A stretch of DNA of 64,000 nt from Acanthornis magna. Lineage: Eukaryota; Chordata; Aves; Passeriformes; Acanthizidae. The notes beneath the pieces were generated by a model. The model saw only the letters and a list, made by a program, of their open reading frames with translations, searched no databases and was not told the origin of the DNA. Below are positions 40,601 to 51,252 of the stretch, piece after piece. The first letter of the stretch is position 1; every line of letters begins with the position of its first letter. A program made the position numbers and the translations under genes. The stretch is taken from assembly GCA_036785705.1 (NCBI GenBank), contig JAWUZG010000036.1:16487501-16551500 (forward strand), read 5' to 3'.

Positions 40601-43600
40601 TTTGGAGCATGCAATGTGCATGCTTGTGCAAAACTCTCAGTACACCTGAGCAAATAGGAACATAATGTCTTCTCCCTTGGGCTGAGACATCTCTTAAGCC
40701 TTTACCATCTTTTTATCATGAGTTACTCTGTTTCTTCCTGAAAGGTTAATACTCCTCTTTGCAAACATGATGGCTTTTACTTCAAGACTTGATGGAGTTT
40801 GGGTGACTTCTATGCATTGTGCTGGTATTGTTTATATAATAAAACTAGAACTTTGTTTTCTTCTTCCACTTTACTGCCACAATAAATGTAGAAAAACTCA
40901 CTGTATGAGCACGCTATACAGAAAAGTGCTCTCTGATTTAACAAAACTGATTTCATGTTCTCATAGATGCCAGGATTACTTACGGTGGCACAGAGAACAG
41001 GGACTGCTAGCTATCACATCCTCCTCTCTCTCCGTGGTTCTTGACTGATGCCAATGCTGTGTGATCCCAGCAGCCTTTTTGTTTTGACAGAGAGGGTTCA
41101 GAGCCAGATTGCATTGTAAAATACAGTTGTTGCTTTGCATTTTTTGTATTCTTCTGTACATGATGTGGCCTTGATGCACTCCAGGCAGCACTGCCAATTC
41201 TCTGTTTTTACCTGTCATTCTTGGCTTTTGTTACTGTTCTTGTTCTCTTGAATTACAGCATGTGCACTGCTTACGTAGCTCAGACATTTCTCCTGGTGCA
41301 CAAATGTTTATGCTCCATGTGCTCCTGTGTAATGATTCTTTTACACAGCAGGTTTCACCTGCGACCTTTTAGTACTCCAAGGGAGGGAAGGGGTCGTTAC
41401 ACAAGAGGTTATCATTGGGCCTGTTTTTCTTTTATTTCCTCTGCTCCCTCTTGCATTTTATACTCAGATATGTCAGCTTGGTCTCCGAGTTATTCTCTCC
41501 ACAAGCCTGTAATAAAATTGCAGGATAAACCACAGGTGCGTCTACATGTAGTTTATCAGGTTGAGAGAGAAAAACTTCTCAGAGAACTAAATGGAGTGCT
41601 TTGAACACTTTTGGCAGGCTGTATTTTGACGTACACGTTAGTGATACCCAGTAGTGTGAATGGGTGCAGTCTCTTTTGGCTCCAAAACACTGCCTAGGAA
41701 AATCTTCCGTTGATCCTAATCTTCCGGAAGACTTTCTGGGAATTAGACTCATTCCTCCTGTAGCCCATCACTACCTGGAAGATTCCTGAAGCAGCTCTGA
41801 TCTTGCTATTGAGAGAACTCCATTTGGCCAAACTTTTTCATCACATAATGCCACTTTCTCATTGTCGAGTTTTCCTAAATAAAGCTTTGATGCTATAGAA
41901 TTAGACTCATATAATCTCTGTTCCATTCTACTGTTTCCAATCTTCTTTTCTTCTCCTTTTTGGCAACTTATTCAGAAAATTTCTATTTATTTCTTTTTAG
42001 AAACTACTTTTAAATAAAAGGACAGGATGAGGGTGAAGGTTCTGTCTCTTCCTCCAAAGAATCAAATCCATCAGCCAGCAGCAGGTCCTGCACAACAATT
42101 TTTTGAGGGGTTTGCTGTGTGTGGGCAGCACAGAGGCCATTAGCATTGTAACCATTTCTTCTTGTGCTGCCTACTCAAATTGTGCCCAGAAAGCTTCATA
42201 GTAACACTATTCATTACTGTGATATGAGCAGAATTATCTGCAGAGATGGAAGAAGAAGATGAGGCACTTTACTCTTAATTACAAAGGATTAGTGTAGTGT
42301 AGTTTATTGCCTACCACAGGACATTTGTTCCTTTGGCACTGACAGTTATGCTAAGCTCACTTACACGACAGGTATACATCAATGCTGTGTGGTTTGATTT
42401 GGGGAAATCTCCACTTTGGGACAGGCTGGTAGGCAGGTACCCTCAAAGAATATTTATGCTATCCTGCATGGACTCGCCATCTGTGACTTAACTTTTTTTT
42501 TTTTTTTAAGAGAAAGTTCACTGTCAAAGAAAATTAACAGATAATTAACAGTTATTGCACTCTGGCATTCCTGAAGAAGTCCCCTACTGAGTTGACAAAT
42601 GTAAAACTGTTTTTTTCTTGCTACTCTAAATTTACTTGCAGGTTCAGGAGCTTCCTCTAGCGTTCTCACATCAGCATACTGAGGAAGTCAACAGTGCAGA
42701 AAGACAGTGCCATCATATTTTTCATCTTTATTTAAGACAGTAGAAACTGATTTTAATCTATCAGACTTAATTGCAGGAGTTGAAATACTGTTTTACAACT
42801 GGCTCAATTTTTCCTGCTGCCAGAGGCTGTGTATTGAGAGAGAAATAAGGCAGATGGTCAGATGTGATAACAACTGTCTGATCTTAATTTAGTGCTTGCT
42901 TGTCTTTCTGAGGACAATCACTCTGCAAGCTTGAAGCTCCTTGTAAGGATGGAGAACTGGGTTGTCTATCAGCTTGAGCATGTTTAACCTCATATTCTTG
43001 TAGAGCTGCTTTAGTACGACCCTTTATATTGGCCTTATCTGGTAAACCAGGCAAATGCAGACTTCCCCTCTTCCATCTGTCACTCATCAACTCCAATAGG
43101 ACTCAGTGCCTCCCAGCCAGCACCAGACACCCTGCTGCTGGCTGGTTACCTGAGCGTCAGAAATGTGTAAATATGCTGGGATACACTGCTGTTTCCTTTT
43201 CTCCAAGCAGACTTTCCTCAGCATCACCCAAGTTAAATGTCCATGTCCCTTGTTCCTAAGGTAAATGAGTTAGCTGTGATTGAAATTCTGAGACATCATG
43301 TAATGAAACTCTGATTTAGGAAGGAAATGCACTACTGCATCCAGTGGCTGGGGGCTTAGAAAGAATTACATTTATAAGTGGTATTGCATGGCCCTGTGCT
43401 AAAAAGGACCAACGAAGAGCATGCAAATGCAGCAGTGGGGAGTTCAGTGCAAAACTGCACAATGCCACACTTCTATGCTTCAGTCACAAAAATTAACCTA
43501 CTCAGAAAGATGTAGTTGATGCATTTCCTTAATAGACAATGCAGATCTTAATCCACTCTAAATTAACATTGGAGTGGAAAAACAGCTAAGCAACCAGCTT

Positions 43601-43928
43601 ATTAAATGATCATTCTCAAAAAAAAAAAAAAAAAAAAAAAGTTGTTTTAAGCAAATTTACCTGGAAATACCAGTCTTGTGGGTTTTTTAATACTAAACTC
43701 TTCAAATGCTATGCAATGCTTTCTTTCAAGTCCAGCAAGTTGCATTTGACCAGAATCTAACCAAATCTGAATACTTAAATGCATGGATAATTTCTTAGAA
43801 ATTGATAACTGCTACCAACTAGAAAAGATGTACAAAACACTAATAAAAATATAGAACAAGATACCACCATTTAGCACTATGACCAACCCATTGTTCTGGA
43901 AGGGGCAGTTCCATGTGTGTGTCAGATC
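37613..43928. other. Intergenic, CDK7 to second ERV
   Basis: AT-rich DNA with short chance reading frames on both strands and no recognised exon, RNA gene or transposon. Simple tracts are a T-run near 42490-42508 and a 23-base A-run at 43618-43640, which could be a retroposon tail but has no recognised body upstream. Confidence 0.5.
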
Positions 43929-44334
43929 TGCGGGGTGAGAAAACAAAGAACACTTAGTAACAAGAGAACAAAGACAGATTGGTTAAGAAGAACAAGGACT
44001 ATTCAGTCAGGGCAGGAGAGATGTAACAAAGTTTCTAAAATGTAACAGGTAGCAGAACAACAGTTTGCTGAAAAATTGTTTTACAAGCACTTGTTTCAGG
44101 GGAAAAAAAAGCTGCTGTGAATGTTAGGCGCCTGATCACTTATATTATTGGTTGGTAGACACGTGGACAGTTACACTAGCTGTGAGGTAGTTGTGTGATC
44201 AGTTATGCTATTGGCTATTCAGGCACATGTTAGTCTAATCTGATAGTGAAAATATTGTAAAAAGCTATATACACTTCTAATAAAAGTCTCTAGTTATACC
44301 ACGACTGGGGAATGTGCATCTTTCATATGCTGCA
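43929..44334 (+). repeat. 5' LTR of second ERV
   Basis: Starts TGCGGGG (TGTGGGG in the 3' copy) and ends TGCA. It contains TATATA at 44266-44271 and AATAAA at 44279-44284. The left part has a purine-rich insertion absent from the 3' LTR. Confidence 0.85.
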
Positions 44335-44336
44335 AA

Positions 44337-44355
44337 TGGTGCCCTGAATAGGGAC
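44337..44355 (+). other. Primer binding site of second ERV (Lys3-like)
   Basis: TGGTGCCCTGAATAGGGAC resembles the tRNA-Lys3 PBS with one extra base and two substitutions. Confidence 0.65.
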
Positions 44356-44498
44356 ATACAATCTCCTAGGTGATTCTGGACCTGCGGCGTACCCCCCTGT
44401 ACCAACGGTGGGCTTCAAGGATCACTGAGGATGTCCTTTCATCGCTGGCTAAGGAACAGGTTAGCCTTGCAAGCGGTTGGGAAGGCTTCCCTGTAAAA

Positions 44499-46090
44499 AT
44501 GGGCAATAGTAGAAGTAAACTAGAAACTCTCCATAAAGACTGTTTATTGCGTATTACAAAGGAACAAGGCTATGAAATACAAGAAAGAAAGCTGATACAA
44601 TTCCTTACATGGGTGAAAACTTCAATTGTGCTTGGTATCCGCCTGATGGCTCCTATGACCTCGATCATGAGAAGGGAGTGGGTGATTCTCTAAAGACTCG
44701 TCAATTAGAGAGTCATGACGTTAACCCTGATGAATTTATTACATGGCAGATTGTTTATTCTGCACTACAATCTTTTTTTGATTCTGAAGAAATATTACAC
44801 CCCGCCGTAAATCCATCCGCAGACGCTTCCCCTGCACTCACAGCACCGCTTTCACGCCCTGATTCAGTTGTTTTGCAAATGGAGGAGAGAATTGACGGGG
44901 AGGAACTGGAGGGCGATCTCATAAATCTAAGCTCTATTGATCTAGGACAGGAATGTGATTCATATCCTGCTGTAAAGCCACAGCTGCTGAAAGCTATGGC
45001 TGCAGCACCATCTACTGACAAAAGGTGCTGAAACAGCAGTCCCATCCTCCACCCTATGAGTGCCTAAGGCATATGATTGATAATGAAGTGTCGCTGTCCC
45101 CTGAGCCAAAACACTTTTTAGATATCTGCCAAAGACGAGCGTTAGATCTAGGGGATATTGAATTTCTCCATACTATACCCGTGGTTTATCAAAAGAATCA
45201 GCCTCATCATGAACAAATTTCTTATGAAATGATTAAGGAATTAAGAAAGTCTATGAAAGAAAAGGGTCTGCAATCTCCCTATATGATGGGACTTGTAGAA
45301 AGCCAGAAAGCAGAAATAACAGAAAGCCATGTCATGTTACCTGCTGACTGGAAAGCTTTATTTAAATTGATTATGACAGCAGGGCAATATTTGGTATGGT
45401 GGACAGATCATGACGAGTTATGTGAAAATCAAGCACAGGCTAGCTAACATGAACACTCGTAATGCTGGAATAACAAAAGGTCATTTGTCAGGGACTGGAG
45501 CTCAGACAACCATAGGAGATCAGTTAAGAATGCCCCCAGAGATGTATAACCATGTAAGGGGGCTGGCTATAAGAGCTCTGAAAAGAGTGCCGGACATTAA
45601 CAAGACTGAACCTGGCCTCTCCACCATAAGGCAAGGACCCCAAGAACCTTACATTACCTTTATCGATTGCTTGCACACAGCTGTGAACAGCCAAGTTGAT
45701 TTACCAGCTGCAGCAGAAGCTTTAATAAAATCCTTAGCCTATGAAAATGCTAACACTGACTGTTGTAAGGCACTTGATCAAATCAAAAACTAACCTGCTA
45801 TTTCCATAACTGACTTTATCAAAACCTGTACACATATTGGTACAGACCAATACAGAGCAGATTTACTAGCAACTGCTCAACAGCTCAACAGCTACAAGTG
45901 GTTTGGGCAGCAATTAAATGCTTTGTGGAGAGGGAGGCAGTGTGGGAAAGCAGTGCCCAAAGAATAAGCAAGGGAATAAAAAACCTGGTAAGCTGTGCCC
46001 CAAATGCAAGAAAGGTTATCATTGGAGCAGTGAATGCCATTCTAAGTAAAACAAAGATGGCAAACCTCTGCCACGGTGGGGAAACTTGAA
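44499..46090 (+). pseudogene. gag: gag of second ERV, multiply frameshifted
   Basis: ATG at 44499 opens MGNSRSK, a likely myristoylation signal for matrix. The frame shifts near 44615, where NFNCAWYPPDG continues matrix, again near 45030, and again near 45410-45445. The capsid N-terminal half includes YEMIKELRKSMKEKGLQSPY and ends near GGQYL-like TAGQYLVWW. The C-terminal half has a major-homology-like IRQGPQEPYITFIDCL near 45626-45675. One CCHC zinc knuckle is readable at 45996-46037 (CPKCKKGYHWSSEC). Overall style is betaretrovirus-like. Confidence 0.88.
45996..46037 (+). other. Nucleocapsid CCHC zinc knuckle
   Basis: C-x2-C-x4-H-x4-C is exactly spaced (CPKCKKGYHWSSEC). It supports the gag assignment. 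Confidence 0.85.
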
Positions 46091-46189
46091 GCGGGGTGTG
46101 GGATCTGGTGCCCCACAACAAGATAGGATCCAGCCACAGTTAGTCCCCACAGCTCCAGTTACATCAGGAGACCCCCAGGCAGTGCTGTC

Positions 46190-46860
46190 TTGGACTTGGC
46201 AGTTTCCACCACACCCGCAATAAATGACGCATCAGTTCACCTTACACCTACAGGCTTAAATGGACCCCCTCCTTTTAAATGCCATGCATTGCTATTTGCA
46301 AGATCATCATAATCTAAAAGTGGACTTTCTATTTTACCAGGAATCATCAACTCTGATTCTTGAGGTGAAATAAAAATCATGGCTTGGACTCCTACCCCAC
46401 CTTGACTATCCCAGCAGGATCATGCATTGCTCAACTGATACCACTCCCTATATTGCCGGACACACAATCCATACCATCTGTCAATGCTGACAGGGGCACT
46501 GGGGGTTTTGGGAGTACAGGCACCCCTAGCATTTATTGGTCTAAACTTATTTCAGTGCAACAACTTTTTCTAACCTGTGTTGTAGATGGCAAGTTTTTAC
46601 AGGATTAATAGATACCAGAGCAGCCATAACCATCATCAGCAAATGTGAATGGCCACACACATGGCCCTTGACAACTCCAGCAGCAATCATGGCAGGCATT
46701 GAAGGTCAGCAAATGCCACAGCAGTCAGCTAAAGGACTCACAGTACCTGGGCCAGAAGGGAAACAAGCACAACTCAAACCGTATGTACTTCATACTCCAT
46801 GTACACTGTGGAGATCTGTTGTCACAGTGGGGACTGACACTGAAAACAAATTTTTAAAAG
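46190..46860 (+). pseudogene. pro: dUTPase-protease region of second ERV
   Basis: A dUTPase is recognisable from PGIINSD followed by a stop and GEI near 46340-46375, IPAGSCIAQLIPL near 46405-46445, and the C-terminal RGTGGFGSTG near 46490-46520, across several stops and shifts. Protease follows at once: the active site near 46605 reads DTRA instead of DTGA, a Gly-to-Arg change at an essential position. Its C-terminal LLSQWG motif is visible only after a one-base shift near 46810. A dUTPase upstream of protease is a betaretrovirus-type arrangement. Confidence 0.82.
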
Positions 46861-48760
46861 GGTCACTGATGTGCAGCCTAGACTTAAACTCACATGGAAT
46901 ATGAATACTCCTGTGTGGGTTGATCAGTGGCCCCTCAGAGGGGAATGGCTGCAACAAGCACAAAAACTGGTCAAAGAACAATTGGATCTGGGAAACACAG
47001 TTCCTTCTACTAGCCCATGGGATACCCCAATATTTGTGATTCCTAAAAAGACTGGCAAATGGAAACTCTTACAAGATCTGAGAGCTATCAATGCAGCAAT
47101 AGCCTCAATGGGCACAGTCAATCTGGAATTCCTAATCCAGCAATGATCCCTGAAACCTGGGAATTGTTAATTATTGACTTAAAAGATTGTTTTTTCACAA
47201 TTGCATTACACCCCAATGATGCACCTCATTTTGCTTTTTCATTGCCATCCTTGAACAACAGTGAACCCATGCAAAGATATCACTGGGCTGTGTTACCACA
47301 AGGGATGAAAAACAGTCCTACAATATGCCAATTTGTGGTAGCAAGCGCTTTACACCCTGTGTGGCAACAATTTTCCATGTTTCTATTGTATCATTATATG
47401 GATGACATACTGCTAGCAGCAGATGACTCTGTTGTATTGCAAAACTGTTTTGCCCTTTTGCATCTTTCTCTTGGCAAATTTGGTCTTTGTATTGCAGCAG
47501 ACAAGGTTCAAATTGTCCCACCTTGGAAATACCTAGGGTTTCTATTATTTGAACCGAAAGTCTTTCCTCCGCCCATGGTGCTGTGGACCTCTATTAAAAC
47601 ACTAAATGATTCACAAACATTATTAGGAACTATTATTAGCTAAAAATAACCAATTAGAATCAACTAATTAATAAATTAGAATTAATTGGCTCAGATCTAC
47701 CCTTGTTATCTCCACTGAGGAGCTGTCACCCTTATTTAATTTGCTTGAGGGAAACACAGATTTAACATCTCCTCTTAAACTCAATCCAGAAGCCTATGAA
47801 ACATTGCAAATTGTGAGAGATAAAATTCAGACATCCTTTGTATCCAGACAACAAACAGCGTTACCACTAAGACTTTTTGTTATACCGGCTAAATTTCAAC
47901 CATATGCATTAACAGCACAGTGGTGTGATCATAAACAGCAATTGTGGATGCTAGAATGGATATTTTTACCTCATGCATTTTCAAAAACAGCAACCACATT
48001 ACTTGGCATGATTGTTAGACTTGTTTCCACAGGACAAAAATTATGCCAAACCCTAAGTGGGGAAGATCCTTCTCACATCCACATTCCTTTGCCTGTGGAC
48101 TCTTTTCAGGGTATGTTCCAAGAATCAATATCTTTGCAGGCTGCCCTGACACACTTTTTGGGAAGCATTGTTAATTCTTTGCTGAAAAATAAAGTTTTGC
48201 AGTGTTTAAAAGATTTTTCTCTACAGCTGCATTTTCTAGCATCATCACAACCCCTGCCTAGGGCAAAGACAGTCTTCATCAATGACTCTGGGAAAACTCA
48301 GAAAGCAGCTCTTGCCTGGAAAAATTCCACAGGGAATTGGGAAAACTCTGTGATTTTTCAGACAGAATCGACACAACTGGTTGAATTAGCAGCTGCTGTA
48401 GAGGCCTTTCGATTGTTCAAAAATGAGCCTTTCAAATTAATATCAGATTCCTTATATGTAGTTGGCATTTTAAACTGCATTGAACATTCCTTTCTAAAAG
48501 AAGTGCACAACAAGAATTTGTTTGTATTGTTATCTACTCTGTATGATTATGTTCGATGCCGATCTCACTGTTTTTATATTATCCATCTTAGGTCTTACTC
48601 GTCTTTGCCTGGACCTCTGGTGGAAGGCAATGCAGGCACAGACATATTAATGATGATAGCAACAGCTCCAAATCAAATTACACAGGCAAAGTTGTCACAT
48701 GAGTTTTATCATCAGAATGCAAAAGCTTTGAGTAAACAATCTTATTTTTTCTCAAGCTAG
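46861..48760 (+). pseudogene. pol: RT-RNase H of second ERV, broken
   Basis: RT begins around 46871 (PRLKLTWNMNTPVWV) with KLLQDLRAIN, shifts frame near 47110, continues with IIDLKDCFFTIAL, LPQGMKNSPTIC and an intact YMDDILLA near 47395-47420, and stops at 47643. The connection domain and RNase H are open from 47741 to 48760. The first RNase H catalytic region reads INDSGKT where an Asp would be expected; VELAAAVEA and ISDSLYVV keep Glu and Asp. The end runs into the integrase N-terminus. Confidence 0.9.
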
Positions 48761-49475
48761 ACAAATTGTTTGTTCTTGCCCTGATTGTGCACAGTTAACA
48801 CCTTTACCTACTACAGAAGGTACAAGTCCAAGAGGATTAGGTGTCAGTGAAGTCTGGCAGATGGATGTTACACACTTTTCTTTTGGCACCTTAAACTATG
48901 TGCACGTATCAATTGATACATATTCTAAATTTTTTGTTGCCTCCATTCATAAAGGGGAAAAGGCAAGAGATGTCATTAAGCGCATATTGTGAGCTATTGC
49001 TACCTTAGGAGTTCCTACGGTAGTGAAAACTGATAATGGTTTAGCATTTGTCTCACAATCAATGAAAACCTTTTTTCAGTCTTGGGCTACGTATCACTTA
49101 ACTGGCGTACCTCATTCCTTGACAGGTCAAGCTGTTGTGGAACACACACATGCCCTTTTAAAGAATATGTTTCTTAAACAAAAAAGGGGGAATCCCCTTG
49201 GTATAACACCTCAGGAACAATTGGACATAGCAACATTTGTTTTAAATTTTTTAAATATTTCCAGATTTGATAACAAAACAGCAAGGGAAAGAAGCTTTTC
49301 CCATGATACCTTAACAGCTTCCCAACCACCTGTTTATTATAAAGATTGGCATGGTGGACAATGGCTAGGCCCAGTGCCTTTGCTAACATGGGGGTATGGT
49401 TATGGCTGTGTTTCTCTATCCACTGGGCCTTATAGGTTACCTGCGAAGAACATCCAACCCACTGCAGAGGAATGA
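48680..49475 (+). pseudogene. pol: Integrase of second ERV, broken
   Basis: An HHCC-type N-terminus (SHEFYHQNA, then CPDC after a frameshift near 48740) is followed by the catalytic core: Asp in WQMDVTHF near 48860, TGA near 48989-48991, Asp in KTDNG near 49030, and Glu in AVVEHTHALLK near 49140. The C-terminal SH3-like part ends at 49475. Confidence 0.88.
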
Positions 49476-49579
49476 AGGCTTGAAGGCATCACAATTTTAG
49501 TCTGGTCATCAGTTACAATGGGTTTAGGCACAACATATGTAGCCATTTTTGTCATCTTCAGTGGATTCTCAATGATTGT

Positions 49580-50797
49580 GAATGAGGCATAGGTCCCACA
49601 ACCAAAGACCAATGTTTGGCTCACATTAGCCAAAGCAATTAACCAATCTACCCTTTCTATATCCATGACCAGTGCTAGTGATCCATTTCAAACATGTCTG
49701 GTTGGCATTCCTTTAACGAAGGATGAATGGAACAAGTTATACAATCAAACAGTTACACGTGATTGTACAACTCTAGGTAAGCATATATCGTCGTGGTGGT
49801 GTTTGGGATCACGGCAATCCAATGCTGACCAACCTGTGGGAGGGTACCTGGGCAGTGCTAATGGAGGCATGAGAAAAGTAAGTGACTTCCCTGGTCTCTT
49901 AGTGCAGCCTCAGGAGCTGGACGTGCTAGGCTCTATGAAAGCTTCTGTATATTTTTATATTAATTACGCTAACAGTCTGAACAGACAACACAGGAGCCGA
50001 TATAAGTGGCACTGGCATTTACCGTAATGCCTCTGCCTGGTGTAATCTCACTACTCCCTCACAAGTCACCACAGCAATCAATGCAATAAGCCTGCCTGAT
50101 AACATATTTTTAATATGTGGCAACAGAGCATGGAAAGGCATTCCAGGTAAAGCAGTGGGAGGTCCATGTACTTTTGGTCGTTTAACCATGTTTCATCCCA
50201 GTCGCAAAGCACTAAGTAATTGGACACTATGACGTAGGCGAAATAAATGTGATGCTGAGTCATTTAGCCCTGTCTGTAACCCTGAAGCTGAATTCTGGAA
50301 TCCTGCAAAGGGATCTTTTAGTTCTTTAGTTGCCTCTGATGGAACTGCACATGCCTTGAACACAATGAATAAACTAGGCTGTTGGCTTGCAAAGGAGAGT
50401 GATGCTACCAGTAATGCCTTAACAGGATTGTTAACAGATGTTGACTCTGTACATCATGCAACACTACAAAATAAAGCAGCAATAGACTTTTTATTGTTAG
50501 CCCAAGGACACGGATGTGGAGACTTCGATGGACTGTGCTGTATGAACCTGAGTGACTACTCTGAATCCATTCACAAAAGCATCCAGGAATTGAAGGGACT
50601 AGCTGAGAACTGCAGGAAAACCAGGGATGGGATCCTTTTGGCCTATTCTCCTGGTTGGGTAGTTTGAGTTTTGGACCTTGGGTTAAACATGTAGTTGCCA
50701 TAGCAATAATGGGACTTACAGTGCTTTTGGTGATTATGTTATGTTTCCCATGTATCTTTTCTTGTGCTCAATGGCTTATCAATCAAAACATAAAGTA
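49580..50797 (+). pseudogene. env: env of second ERV, SU and TM remnants
   Basis: SU is readable in pieces, including 49665-50027 (FQTCLVGIPLTKDEW). TM is open from about 50356 to 50667, with a hydrophobic heptad region, an immunosuppressive-domain-like AIDFLLLAQGHG and CX6CC at 50515-50541. The membrane anchor (VVAIAIMGLTVLLVIMLC) and short cytoplasmic tail continue in a different frame to a stop near 50797. The CX6CC and surrounding residues resemble alpharetrovirus-type TM subunits rather than beta-type Env. Confidence 0.83.
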
Positions 50798-50849
50798 GGT
50801 AATGCTTATGCAGACACACACTGTACTTGCTTTGCAGCTCTTAGAAAAT

Positions 50850-50863
50850 AAAAAAGGGGGAGA
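50850..50863 (+). other. Polypurine tract of second ERV
   Basis: AAAAAAGGGGGAGA lies immediately before the TGTGGGG start of the 3' LTR. Confidence 0.85.
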
Positions 50864-51252
50864 TGTGGGGCATGGAAACAAAGAGCCCTTGGTTAAGAAG
50901 AACAAGGACTATTCAGTCAGGGCAGGAGAGATGTCACAAATTTTCTAAAATGTAACAGGTAGGAGAACCATAGTCCTTGCAGAAAAATTGATGTACGAGC
51001 ACTGGTTCTAGGGAAAAAAGGGCTGATGTGAATGTTAGGCGCATGATCACTTATATTATTGGTCAGAAGACACATGGACAGTTACACTATTGGTGAGGTA
51101 GTCATGTCATCAATTATGCTATTAGCTCTCCAGGCATGTGTTATTCTAATCTGATAATCTGATAGTGAAAATATTATTAAAAACTATATACACTTTTATA
51201 AAAGTCTCTGGTTATACCACGACTGGGGACCGTGCATCTTCCATACACCACA
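50864..51252 (+). repeat. 3' LTR of second ERV
   Basis: TATATA at 51185-51190 is kept, but the AATAAA of the 5' LTR is TATAAA here through a small deletion. A short ATCTGATA duplication lies near 51145-51165. The exact 3' end is set by alignment with the 5' LTR and may be off by a few bases. Confidence 0.83.

Larger units (their letters stand above)
43929..51252 (+). mobile_element. Second ERV, class II, complete but defective
   Basis: The order is 5' LTR, PBS, gag, dUTPase-protease, RT-RNase H, integrase, env, PPT, 3' LTR. Its LTRs (406 and 389 bp) differ by many substitutions and a roughly 25-bp indel, far more than the array LTRs differ among themselves, so this insertion is much older. 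It is unrelated in sequence to the array. No clear target-site duplication was found (CAGATC before, CAGGCC after). Confidence 0.93.

Noticed and set aside
43618..43640. A-run as the tail of a retrocopy inserted before the second ERV
   Set aside because: No coding or RNA-like body was recognised upstream and no flanking duplication was seen.
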